Part shown: in pieces, positions 37,180-45,318 of the stretch
Layout of the letters: each line of letters begins with the position of its first letter
How positions within the stretch are numbered: position 1 is the stretch's first letter
Assembly (NCBI GenBank): GCA_016721945.1
Contig: JADKHC010000019.1
Coordinates: 54,371-118,370, forward strand
Source: Verrucomicrobiota bacterium
GTDB lineage: Bacteria; Verrucomicrobiota; Verrucomicrobiia; Opitutales; Opitutaceae
Reading direction: 5' to 3'
DNA: 64,000 nt
Notes under the pieces: model-generated
Seen by the model: only the letters and a program-made list of their open reading frames with translations
The model's database searches: none
Told to the model about the DNA's origin: nothing
Program-made: the position numbers and the translations under genes

Positions 37180-37454
37180 GTTTTCCTGATCGACGCGAGA
37201 AAACATCCGAGGAAACAAAGTCTCCGGTATTTCCTCAACCCACTCCGGCCGCCCCGCATTTTCTGCGGCTTGTCCCAAACTTTGGCCGATCAACAGCGGA
37301 AACGTTGCAACTTTCAGCCGTCCAAACCGTCATAGCAGCAAGCCCGACACGGCTGAAGTCGTACTTAGCCGTACGATTTAGACAGAGCCCTGTAACCTTT
37401 CGACAGGTCCGGTGTTTTCTGTTTAAACCAGTGCTTGTCGTGCCCTTATCATCC

Positions 37455-38972
37455 ATGATGTCTTCCCTGCGCCTCGCCATATCCACGTTTGCCCTCGCCG
37501 CATCATTGCCGGTCCTGCATGCCCAGACCGCACCCGCCGCCGAGGCAATGCCCCTCACGTTGGAAATGTGCGTAACCCGCGCCTTGGAGCAAAACTTCGA
37601 CGTCTCTATCCAGCGCATCTCGACTTCGAGCGCCAGCAACGATGTCGAGCTTGCCAAGGCCTCCTACGATCCGACCTTCAGCGCGACAACCGCGCGCTCG
37701 TATTCAAAAACGGCCCCCGATCCCACCATCGCCGGAAGCGCGATCAAATCTGAGGCCCAGGCCACCGACCTCGCGGTTTCCCAAAAAATCGTGACCGGTG
37801 CCACCGTGACCGCCAGAGGCGCACTCGACCGCAACAACCGCATTAGCGGTACCACCTCGTCCGGACTCACCGGGGTCAACGGCCTCAACCCATCCTACCT
37901 CGGCGACGTCTCTCTCCGCATCAGCCAACCCCTGCTCAAGGGTGCTGGCCCTGGTGTCAACCGCGCCGCCATCCGACGCGCCCGCCTCGGCGTCGAACGC
38001 GCCAACTTCGATCTCAAAGGCACCGTCCTGAGCGTCATCCGCAGCGTCGAGGCCGCCTACTACAACGTGGCCTTTGCCCGCGAACAACGCGAAGTCCGCC
38101 GCTTCAGCCTCGCTGTTGCGCAAAAACTCCTGGAAGAAAATAAAGTCCGCCGCAGCACCGGCGTCACCACCGATCTCGAAGTGCTTCAGTCCGAAGTCGG
38201 CGTCGCCACCGCCCAACGCAATCTCGTGTTGTCCGAACAAACCGTCCACGACAACGAAGACGCCCTCCTACAACTCATCGGCCGCTTCGAATTCGATCAG
38301 CAGCTCGGCCCGATTAAACTCATCACCGACACCACTGCCCCCGAAGTTTCCTTCGACAAATCCTACAAACTCGCCCGCGACAATACGCCCGAATTCCTCT
38401 CCAGCCAGCGCTACATCGAGCAACTCAAACTCGATCTCAAAGTTAACAAAAACCAGAAACTCCCCGGCGTCGATCTCGGTGGCGGTGTCGGCTACACTAG
38501 CGAAGAACGCAGTTACCGCGACGCCTCGCGCGAAGTCTGGGCCGGCAAAGGCTACAACTGGCAGGTCGATCTCACCGTCTCCGTGCCGTGGAAATTCCGC
38601 GCCGCCAACGCCAGCTACCGCCAGGCGCAGCTCGCCCTCAATCGCGAACAAACCCGGCTACAACAGCTCGACCAAAATATTCTCGTCGATGTTCGCACCG
38701 CCATACGCTCCGTCGAAACCAATCTCGAAACCGTTCGCTTGAGCCAACTCTCGACCGAACTCAGCCTGAAACAATTCGAGCAGGAAAAAGCCCGCTACGA
38801 AGCCGGCCTCTCGACCTTCCGCTTCGTCCAGCAATCGCAAGCCACCTATGACGACGCCCGCGTGAGCGAGCTCCAGGCCCGGGTCAACCTGCGCATTGCA
38901 CTGGCCGAACTCTCCCGCCTCGAAGGCAGCTCTCTCCAGCACTACAACGTCGTTCTCGCACAAACGAAGTAA
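37455..38972 (+). CDS. TolC-family outer membrane channel (second copy)
   Basis: 505 residues from ATG 37455 with a signal peptide (SLRLAISTFALAASLPVLHA, cleavage near 23). TolC/OEP helical repeats follow; the family ends KARYEAGLSTFRFVQQSQATYDD-like segment is visible near 455-475. Longer and distinct from the channel at 10321. No adaptor or pump gene adjoins it, so it may serve type I secretion or a distant efflux system. Upstream, tandem terminators isolate it from the previous gene. Confidence 0.9.
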   Translation: MMSSLRLAISTFALAASLPVLHAQTAPAAEAMPLTLEMCVTRALEQNFDVSIQRISTSSASNDVELAKASYDPTFSATTARSYSKTAPDPTIAGSAIKSEAQATDLAVSQKIVTGATVTARGALDRNNRISGTTSSGLTGVNGLNPSYLGDVSLRISQPLLKGAGPGVNRAAIRRARLGVERANFDLKGTVLSVIRSVEAAYYNVAFAREQREVRRFSLAVAQKLLEENKVRRSTGVTTDLEVLQSEVGVATAQRNLVLSEQTVHDNEDALLQLIGRFEFDQQLGPIKLITDTTAPEVSFDKSYKLARDNTPEFLSSQRYIEQLKLDLKVNKNQKLPGVDLGGGVGYTSEERSYRDASREVWAGKGYNWQVDLTVSVPWKFRAANASYRQAQLALNREQTRLQQLDQNILVDVRTAIRSVETNLETVRLSQLSTELSLKQFEQEKARYEAGLSTFRFVQQSQATYDDARVSELQARVNLRIALAELSRLEGSSLQHYNVVLAQTK

Positions 38973-39024
38973 CGGCTTGCCGGTAGCAGCAGGTTTCTGT
39001 TTTACTTCCTCCTTTCCGATGTAG

Positions 39025-39044
39025 GCGGGGTGCCCTCACCCCGC
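39025..39044. repeat. Short GC palindrome, GCGGGGTG type
   Basis: GCGGGGTG (39025-39032) and CACCCCGC (39037-39044), preceded by GTAG. The same unit occurs inside the BatD-like gene at 56498-56521. Confidence 0.7.
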
Positions 39045-39160
39045 ATGCCCCAAAATTCAGCGACCCAGATTGAACCTTAAAACAGCAGTTATTTAACCGC
39101 TAATTTTCGCTGGAGCAGGTGAATTAAAACTCTAGCCGATAACAATCTTGGGGTGGTCGT

Positions 39161-39230
39161 GTAGGGGCGCAGACTTGCTGCGCCCTTTCCGCGAGCCTCG
39201 TACCCGGGCGCAACAAGATTGCGCCCCTAC
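39161..39230. repeat. Long inverted repeat, GTAGGGGCGCA type
   Basis: Two 25-nt arms (39161-39185 and 39206-39230) are reverse complements with three mismatches; outer 11 bp are perfect. A 20-nt spacer separates them. Typical dispersed bacterial palindromic element; also able to act as a transcription barrier between convergent genes. Confidence 0.8.
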
Positions 39231-39284
39231 CTACAACCGGTTCGTTCCAGTGTTCCTGAGTTCCATATTGAAAATCATCTCTCG

Positions 39285-40205
39285 TTATACCGCGAACAAC
39301 CCCGCGCTATAACCACTCGCTGCCGCCACAACTTTATGCTCGGGCAACTGCGTGCGAAACCAGGTGCGCTGCTTTTTAACCAGCCCACGGGTGTTGCGAA
39401 CAATGGCATCGGCCAAATCCGTCCGCGCCAGTCTTCCCTCTAGAAAATCAACCGTCTCCCGGTAGCCGATTGCCAGCGACGCGCTCGGATTCGTTTTCAA
39501 TCCAACCGTCAACAACCGCTCGACTTCACCTATCAGCCCCGCACTCAGCATCGCGTCAACCCGCGCCACGACGCGACGCTCCAGTTCCACGGGCTCACGT
39601 TCTAACCGAACTAGCTGCACCGCCCAATTCGAAAACGGCCCCGGCATTTTCGCAAAATCCGCTGCCATCTCGGCCAGCGTTTTCCCCGAAGCCCGGCAAC
39701 GTTCCAGCGCCCGCACGACACGTCGCGGATTCGCCACATCGAGCGCGCCCAGCCCCGCAGGGTTAAGTTTTTCCAAATCCGCGATCAGTGCGGTCAGCCC
39801 GCCCGCTTGCAGCTTCGCGTCGATTTCTTCGCGCAGTTCGGCCGACACGGTGACTTCATCGGCGACCGGTCCGAAAAACGCCTTCAGATAAAACCCGCTC
39901 CCGCCCGTCACCAGCACACGTTTACCGCGTGCTGCGATTTCCTGCACCGCCTGCTTCGCGAGTGAAACATAATCGGTTATATCCATCCGCGCCGTGACCT
40001 CGCAAACGTCGATCAAGTGATGCGGCACGCGCGCGAGTTCGTCCCGCGTCGGCTTGGCCGTGCCGATGTCCATGCCGCGGTAAAACAGCAGCGAATCGCA
40101 CGAAACGATCTCTGCGTTATTCTCCTCCGCCCAGCGCAACGCCCACTCCGTTTTGCCGGAGGCGGTCGGGCCAGTGAGAACATAAAGGGCGGGCGGGCGG
40201 CTCAT
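39285..40205 (-). CDS. miaA: tRNA dimethylallyltransferase
   Basis: 306 residues from ATG 40205; adds a dimethylallyl group to A37 of tRNAs reading UNN codons. Seen: P-loop TGPTASGKTE (11-20), DSLLFYRGMDIGTAKP, HHLIDVCEV, LVTGGSGFYLKA and the RRVVRALE segment. Near full length for the family. Starts divergently from the glycosyltransferase operon. Confidence 0.95.
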   Translation of the reverse strand: MSRPPALYVLTGPTASGKTEWALRWAEENNAEIVSCDSLLFYRGMDIGTAKPTRDELARVPHHLIDVCEVTARMDITDYVSLAKQAVQEIAARGKRVLVTGGSGFYLKAFFGPVADEVTVSAELREEIDAKLQAGGLTALIADLEKLNPAGLGALDVANPRRVVRALERCRASGKTLAEMAADFAKMPGPFSNWAVQLVRLEREPVELERRVVARVDAMLSAGLIGEVERLLTVGLKTNPSASLAIGYRETVDFLEGRLARTDLADAIVRNTRGLVKKQRTWFRTQLPEHKVVAAASGYSAGLFAV

Positions 40206-40364
40206 TTCACCAGCAATCCAGCGCCAGCCAGCCCCGGCAGCAAGTTGGATTATACAAACCCGACTGACTCGATCCACAACCGGCTCTACGTTACAAACGA
40301 GCAACAACCAACCCCTGTGGCTATTTTCCCTTTGCCGCGCCGGGCGAATTCACCCAGCCACAAT

Positions 40365-41561
40365 GTGCGAAACACGCATCTCCATACTTTGAAACTCGCA
40401 CTCGTCACCGAAACCTTTCCACCCGAGATCAACGGCGTCGCCATGACGCTGAGCCACCTCGTCGAAGGCATGAGCGAGCGACGCCATAAGGTGTCCGTTA
40501 TTCGGCCTCGGCAGAATGCTGAAGACCGCCCGCGAACTGACGGCCTCTTTGCCGAACTACTCTGCCCCGGCATGCCGATCCCGGGTTACAGCATGATGCG
40601 TCTTGGGCTGCCGGTTCGTGGACGTCTGCTGCGAGCCTGGCAAAAGGATCGCCCCGACATCGTTCATCTCGCGACCGAAGGCCCGCTTGGCTACGCCGCA
40701 TTGCTCGCGGCGCGAAAATTAGCGCTACCGATCAGTTCTAGTTTTCACACCAATTTCCACAGCTACAGCCGCCACTACGGCTGCGGTTTTCTGACCCGCC
40801 CGGCACTCGCCTACCTGCGACATTTTCACAACCGCACGCAAATCACGCTCTCGCCCACGCTGGAACTAAACCAGCAACTCACCGCCGATGGCTTCGAAAA
40901 TATGTGCCTGCTCTCGCGCGGCGTGAATACGAAAACTTTTTCGCCCGCTCATCGCGATGATCGCCTGCGCACCGCCTGGGGCGTCGGCCCTGACGACCTC
41001 GCGGTCATCCATGTGAGTCGAGTCGCAGCCGAGAAAAACTTTCCGCTGCTGATCGCCGCCTTCGAGTCCATTCGCACGCGCCACCCGTCAGCCAAATTCA
41101 TCGTCACGAGCGACGGCCCGCTGCGCCGCAAGCTCGAACGCCAGCACCCGTGGATTCGCTTCACCGGTACCTTGCCGCGCGAAGACCTCGCCCGCCACTA
41201 CGCCTCGGCCGACCTCTTTCTTTATCCCAGCCTCACCGAAACCTTCGGCAATGTCGTCACCGAAGCCATGGCGAGCGGACTGCCCGTAGTGGCTTTCAAC
41301 TACGCCGCAGCCGCACGTTTCATCCGCCACGGCGAAAACGGCTGGCACGTACCCCTCGGCAACCGCACTGCATTCCTCGCCGCCTCGACCGAACTTTCCG
41401 CCAGCACCAGCCTGCGCCAAAACCTGGGCTCCGCCGCGCGTCTGACCGCCGAAGGCATTTCCTGGGACCGCGTAATCGACGGTTTCGAATCCGACTTGCT
41501 TGCAGTCATCGCCCGCCACGAGAACACTCAGAGCTCACCCGTTGCGGCGCTCTCGCCATGA
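40365..41561 (+). CDS. GT4-family glycosyltransferase
   Basis: About 398 residues if GTG 40365 is used; a TTG at 40389 is an equally plausible start and no ATG fits. GT-B fold: N-terminal LALVTETFPPEINGVAMTLS, central FHTNFHSYSRHYG, and C-terminal donor site with VSRVAAEKNFPLLIAAFE and LFLYPSLTETFGNVVTEAMA (EX7E motif). Resembles the enzymes that mannosylate or glucosylate glycerolipids (PimB/SQDX-like). Four-base overlap with the lipid kinase gene supports a glycolipid or phospholipid role. Confidence 0.9.
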   Translation: MRNTHLHTLKLALVTETFPPEINGVAMTLSHLVEGMSERRHKVSVIRPRQNAEDRPRTDGLFAELLCPGMPIPGYSMMRLGLPVRGRLLRAWQKDRPDIVHLATEGPLGYAALLAARKLALPISSSFHTNFHSYSRHYGCGFLTRPALAYLRHFHNRTQITLSPTLELNQQLTADGFENMCLLSRGVNTKTFSPAHRDDRLRTAWGVGPDDLAVIHVSRVAAEKNFPLLIAAFESIRTRHPSAKFIVTSDGPLRRKLERQHPWIRFTGTLPREDLARHYASADLFLYPSLTETFGNVVTEAMASGLPVVAFNYAAAARFIRHGENGWHVPLGNRTAFLAASTELSASTSLRQNLGSAARLTAEGISWDRVIDGFESDLLAVIARHENTQSSPVAALSP

Positions 41562-42463
41562 TCAAAAATCTCAAAGCCCGTTTCATCTTCAACCCGAACT
41601 CGGGCCACAACGCACGCAATCCCTACCTGCTCGAAAAGGCGCGCGAGTTCATCGCCGAACACCAGTTAAACGCCAACGTCGTGCTAACCGAGCGTCCGCG
41701 CCATGCGACCGAACTCGCCCAACGAGCCATCGAAGAACGCTGCGAACTGGTTATAGCCATCGGCGGTGACGGCACGATGAATGAGGTTGCCTCCGCCCTC
41801 GTCGGCTCCAGCACCGCCCTCGGCCTGATTCCCTGCGGTTCGGGCAACGGCCTGGGTCGGCACCTCGGCATTCCCGGTCCGGGCAAAGGCGCATTTCGCA
41901 ACCTGCTCAAAGGCGAACTACGCGCTATCGACACAGGTGTCGCAAATGGACTCCCGTTTTTTAACGCCATGGGCCTCGGCTTTGACGCCGAGATCAGTCA
42001 TCGTTTTAACCTGCTCACCCATCGCGGGCTCGAAGCCTACGCTCGCACCGCCATCGGCGCTTTTTTCCGCTTTCGCTCGCAGATTTGCACAATCCAGAGC
42101 GGTGACGACTCATTCAAGACCTCCGCTTTTATTGTCTCCATCGCCAACTCCGACCAGTACGGCAACGACTGCTTCATCGCGCCCGGCGCGCAAGTGGACG
42201 ACGGCCGCCTCGACGTGACGATCGTCAAAAAGGTGAATATTTTCAACGCACTCCCTCTCGCCGTGCGCCTTTTCACCAAGTCCATCGACGGCAGCCGGAG
42301 CGTTCGCCGCCTAAGCGGCCCCGCCTTCGTCATCGAACGAGCCGAGCCCGGCCTCATCCACACCGACGGTGAAACCCACCGAACCGACGCCACCATCACG
42401 ATTTCCGTAAAACCAGCCAGCCTACAGATCATGGTACCCGCTAAAACCAGTCAAAAGACGTAA
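41558..42463 (+). CDS. Diacylglycerol kinase-family lipid kinase (YegS-like)
   Basis: 301 residues from ATG 41558, overlapping the previous stop by ATGA. DAGK catalytic domain: FIFNPNSGHNAR, nucleotide loop IGGDGTMNEVASAL (GGDGT at 69-73), IPCGSGNGLGRHLGIP and VDDGRLDVTIVK. The family phosphorylates diacylglycerol, sphingosine-like or phosphatidylglycerol lipids. Sits between a lipid-type glycosyltransferase and an LpxH-like phosphatase, so the trio likely remodels membrane lipids. Confidence 0.92.
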   Translation: MIKNLKARFIFNPNSGHNARNPYLLEKAREFIAEHQLNANVVLTERPRHATELAQRAIEERCELVIAIGGDGTMNEVASALVGSSTALGLIPCGSGNGLGRHLGIPGPGKGAFRNLLKGELRAIDTGVANGLPFFNAMGLGFDAEISHRFNLLTHRGLEAYARTAIGAFFRFRSQICTIQSGDDSFKTSAFIVSIANSDQYGNDCFIAPGAQVDDGRLDVTIVKKVNIFNALPLAVRLFTKSIDGSRSVRRLSGPAFVIERAEPGLIHTDGETHRTDATITISVKPASLQIMVPAKTSQKT

Positions 42464-42528
42464 CAATCGTGTAACGTTTTGACCGCAGCTCTAGCCCGCC
42501 GCATAACAATTTGTTAGCCTCGCCCCCG

Positions 42529-43368
42529 ATGGATCAGAAAGCACTTAAATTTAGAACGGTCATCATTTCCGACGTCCACCTCGGTACGCCCGATTGCAAA
42601 ATCCGGGAGGTGAATCATTTTCTCAAACACACCCAGTGCGAACGACTGATCCTCAACGGTGACATCATCGACGCCTGGAAACTCAAGCAGACCGGATACT
42701 GGCCCAAGAGTCACACTCGCTTCGTCCGCTTGATCCTGAAAAAGCTCGAAAAAAAGGACACCGACGTCGTCTACCTGCGCGGCAACCACGACGATGTGCT
42801 CTCTAAATTTCTGCCCATCGCTTTCGAAAAATTCTGTGTGGTCGAGGACTACGTCCATGAAACAGCGCGCGGAAAATACCTCGTGTTGCATGGCGATGTG
42901 TTCGACACCATCACCAAAAATTTCGTCTTTCTCGCCTACATCGGCGACTGGGGTTACAGCCAGCTCATGCGCTTGAACCGCCTCTACAACAAATGGCGTT
43001 CCTGGCAGGGCAAGGAATACTACTCGCTCAGCAAAGCGGTAAAAGCCCGGGTCAAACAAGCCGTGAGCCACATCTCAAATTTCGAGGACCACATCGCCCG
43101 CCTGGCCAAGAGCCGCGGTTGCATCGGCGTCATGTGCGGCCACATCCACACTGCTGCCGACCGCATGATCGGCGACATCCACTATCTTAACTCTGGCGAC
43201 TGGGTAGAGTCGCTGACCGCCATCGTCGAACACAACGATGGCCGCTTTGAACTGATCGAGTTCGCCGAATTCAAAAAGTTATATCCCCTGCCCGCTGAAT
43301 CAGCCGAAGCCTCCGACCCCGAAGAGCTGACGACGCCAAGCGCTCCTTCACCCGCGCCTGCGGGGTGA
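42529..43368 (+). CDS. LpxH-like metallophosphoesterase
   Basis: 279 residues from ATG 42529. Calcineurin-like phosphoesterase with SDVHLGT (14-20), NGDIIDAW, RGNHDDVL, HGDVFD and GHIHTA, giving the full set of dimetal ligands. Closest in feel to UDP-2,3-diacylglucosamine hydrolase (LpxH/LpxH2), which makes lipid X used by LpxB; the longer helical insert (KNFVFLAYIGDWGYSQLMRL) fits that group. A Pro/Ala/Glu tail ends it. Likely third gene of the lipid operon. Confidence 0.82.
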   Translation: MDQKALKFRTVIISDVHLGTPDCKIREVNHFLKHTQCERLILNGDIIDAWKLKQTGYWPKSHTRFVRLILKKLEKKDTDVVYLRGNHDDVLSKFLPIAFEKFCVVEDYVHETARGKYLVLHGDVFDTITKNFVFLAYIGDWGYSQLMRLNRLYNKWRSWQGKEYYSLSKAVKARVKQAVSHISNFEDHIARLAKSRGCIGVMCGHIHTAADRMIGDIHYLNSGDWVESLTAIVEHNDGRFELIEFAEFKKLYPLPAESAEASDPEELTTPSAPSPAPAG

Positions 43369-43398
43369 GTAACGATCCAGTTATAGCAGTTTCTGCCA

Positions 43399-43548
43399 GG
43401 GCGGGGGGGGGGGGCCCGGGGGGGGGGGCGGGGGGCGCCCCCCCCCCCCCCCGCCCGGCCCCGGGGCGCGGCCCCGGGGCCCCGGCGCGCCCGCCGGCCC
43501 CCCCCCCCCCCCCGCGGGCCGGCAGCCCGGGCGGCCCCGGGGGGGGTC
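43399..43548. other. Tract of nearly pure G and C, probable assembly artefact
   Basis: About 150 bp with practically no A or T, made of long runs of G and of C that are partly self-complementary. It is followed by ordinary sequence. Such a tract is unlike anything else in the window and most resembles low-quality consensus at a hard hairpin or poly-G base-calling. Frames running through it are not genes. Confidence 0.75.
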
Positions 43549-43716
43549 AGGCGCGGCCCAGCGGTGCGCGCAAGACAATTTCAGCCAAATTTATTTCCAG
43601 TAATCCAGCCTCAGCTTAACTGAAACTGCTCAAAAACCGTTCAAGAAAAACATAGTCACATAGAGGCACTTTGGACCCGCTGCATTGGTTATGGCGCGCT
43701 TTGCCGAGAGCACTCC

Positions 43717-43751
43717 ACAAAAAAATGCGCCCCGGGATTTAGCCGGGGCGC
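43717..43751 (-). terminator. Rho-independent terminator (minus strand)
   Basis: Read on the minus strand: stem GCGCCCCGG / CCGGGGCGC (arms 43743-43751 and 43727-43735), short loop, then a T run (A run 43718-43725 on the plus strand). Ends the carboxyltransferase gene about 30 bp downstream of its stop. Confidence 0.88.
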
Positions 43752-43779
43752 GGGAGAATGCAGGAGTGAATCCTTGAGA

Positions 43780-45309
43780 TTAATCCGCGAGTTCGACGGT
43801 CACGTTTTTGCGGAAACCATCGACGGTGACAACCAAGTCAAGGGCGTCGCCCTCAGCCAGCTCTTTAGGAAGAGGTAGACTCGCGGACTTATTCTTTTTC
43901 ACAACGGGGGCGTCTGCCGCTGGAGTTGCCGGCTTGATCTCCACCGGAGCGGGCTTGTCGGCGACGGGCACAGGCTTCTTATACAGCGCAGCAAATTCGA
44001 CCGGGAACATCGCATGCAGCACGCAAGCTTCGTCATCAGTCGGCAGGTTTTTGGCGGCAAGCTCGGCACGGAGTTCTGCCATGCGCGGCTTGAGCAGATC
44101 GGCGCCACGACATTCGAGCGGTTTCTGGCCGGTCTTTTCCATGGCGAGCTTGAGCACGTCGGAATCGATCGGGCCAGGCGTGCGGCCGTATTTGCCGAGC
44201 GCGATATCCATCGCGGGCTGTGAGAAATTTTTCCAGCGGCCAAACTTCACATTGAGCATCGCTTGTGTGCCGACGATCTGAGAGGTCGGCGTGACCAGCG
44301 GAATCCAGCCAAGACATTTGCGGATGTAAGGGATTTCGAGCAAGACCTGCTCGAACTTGTCAGCCATGCCTTGTTCCTTGAGCTGGTTTCGGAAATTCGA
44401 GAGCATGCCGCCCGGCACCTGATAACTGAGCGTGTCGCTGTCGACGACCTCATTGGCGTGGGCCGTGAATTTCGAGAGCTGAGCGTAAACATCGGTGAAA
44501 TGTACACGCAGTTCCTGCAGTTTCTTGGGATCAAAACTCGGGCAACGTGCATGGCCTTCAAGCAAGGCGAGCATGCGTAGTGTATCCGGTTGAGCAGTAC
44601 CGTTGGCGAATGGCACGATCGATGTCTCGATCGCATCAACGCCCGCCTCGACCGCCGCGTAGTAGGAAGTGGCCGCGAGACCTGCAGTGTCGTGGCTGTG
44701 CAACGTCAACGGCACGCCGACGCGACGTTTGATTTCCTTGACCATCGCATAGGCAATCTGGGGCGTGATCACGCCGGACATATCCTTGATCGCTATGGAA
44801 TCGCAGCCTTCTTTTTCGAGAGCCACGGCCATCTCGACAAAGGCTTCGACGGTGTGCACCGGGCTGGTCGTGTAGCAAAGTTCGCCGCGCGCGTGCTTGC
44901 CGCTTTTCTTGACGGCTTTTATCGCGGTCTGGAGGTTGCGGATGTCGTTGCACGCGTCAAAAATTCGCATGACGTCCATGCCAGCATCGGCCATGGCGGC
45001 AACAAAGGCCTCGACGACATCGTCGGGGAAGCTCGTGTATTGAACGATGTTTTGACCGCGCAACAGCATGATATGCGGGGTTTGTGGCGCGGCTTTCTTG
45101 AGTGTGCGCAGGCGGTCAAATGGGTTTTCTCCCAGGAAACGCAGGCATGAGTCGATCGTCGCTCCGCCCCAAGTTTCAAGGCCACCGAACCCCATGCCAT
45201 CGAGAATCGGAGCAGCCGGTAGCATTTGAGCTGTCGTCATGCGTGTAGCTGCCAGCGACTGATGTCCGTCACGCAGCACTGTATTATTAAAAACAACGGG
45301 GTTAGACAT
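43780..45309 (-). CDS. Pyruvate carboxylase subunit B / oxaloacetate decarboxylase alpha, lacking biotin domain
   Basis: 509-residue carboxyltransferase of the PycB/OadA family that moves carboxyl groups between biotin and pyruvate/oxaloacetate. Seen: RDGHQS (13-18), carbamylated lysine K175 in AIKDMSG, zinc ligands H204 and H206 in LHSHD, and the PYC_OADA domain (about 270-450). The C terminus is a short Pro/Ala/Lys linker plus about 35 residues with no MKM biotinylation motif, so a separate biotin carrier must act in trans. Lies 9 bp downstream of the pseudokinase gene on the same strand. Confidence 0.92.
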   Translation of the reverse strand: MSNPVVFNNTVLRDGHQSLAATRMTTAQMLPAAPILDGMGFGGLETWGGATIDSCLRFLGENPFDRLRTLKKAAPQTPHIMLLRGQNIVQYTSFPDDVVEAFVAAMADAGMDVMRIFDACNDIRNLQTAIKAVKKSGKHARGELCYTTSPVHTVEAFVEMAVALEKEGCDSIAIKDMSGVITPQIAYAMVKEIKRRVGVPLTLHSHDTAGLAATSYYAAVEAGVDAIETSIVPFANGTAQPDTLRMLALLEGHARCPSFDPKKLQELRVHFTDVYAQLSKFTAHANEVVDSDTLSYQVPGGMLSNFRNQLKEQGMADKFEQVLLEIPYIRKCLGWIPLVTPTSQIVGTQAMLNVKFGRWKNFSQPAMDIALGKYGRTPGPIDSDVLKLAMEKTGQKPLECRGADLLKPRMAELRAELAAKNLPTDDEACVLHAMFPVEFAALYKKPVPVADKPAPVEIKPATPAADAPVVKKNKSASLPLPKELAEGDALDLVVTVDGFRKNVTVELAD

Positions 45310-45318
45310 ATAGAAAAA

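Larger units (their letters stand above)
38973..39284. other. Intergenic region rich in palindromes
   Basis: No gene seen. Contains two separate inverted-repeat elements (39025-39044 and 39161-39230) between the convergent TolC-like and miaA genes. Confidence 0.6.

Noticed and set aside
39219..39443. Small plus-strand frame opposite the miaA end
   Set aside because: It starts in the palindromic repeat and lies antisense to miaA.
42463..42511. Pho-box-like repeat TAACAATCG/TGTAACG before the LpxH-like gene
   Set aside because: The spacing and bases do not match a Pho box well enough.
43365..43619. Gly/Pro-rich frame through the G/C tract
   Set aside because: It exists only because the tract lacks A/T and thus stop codons; no protein-like composition.
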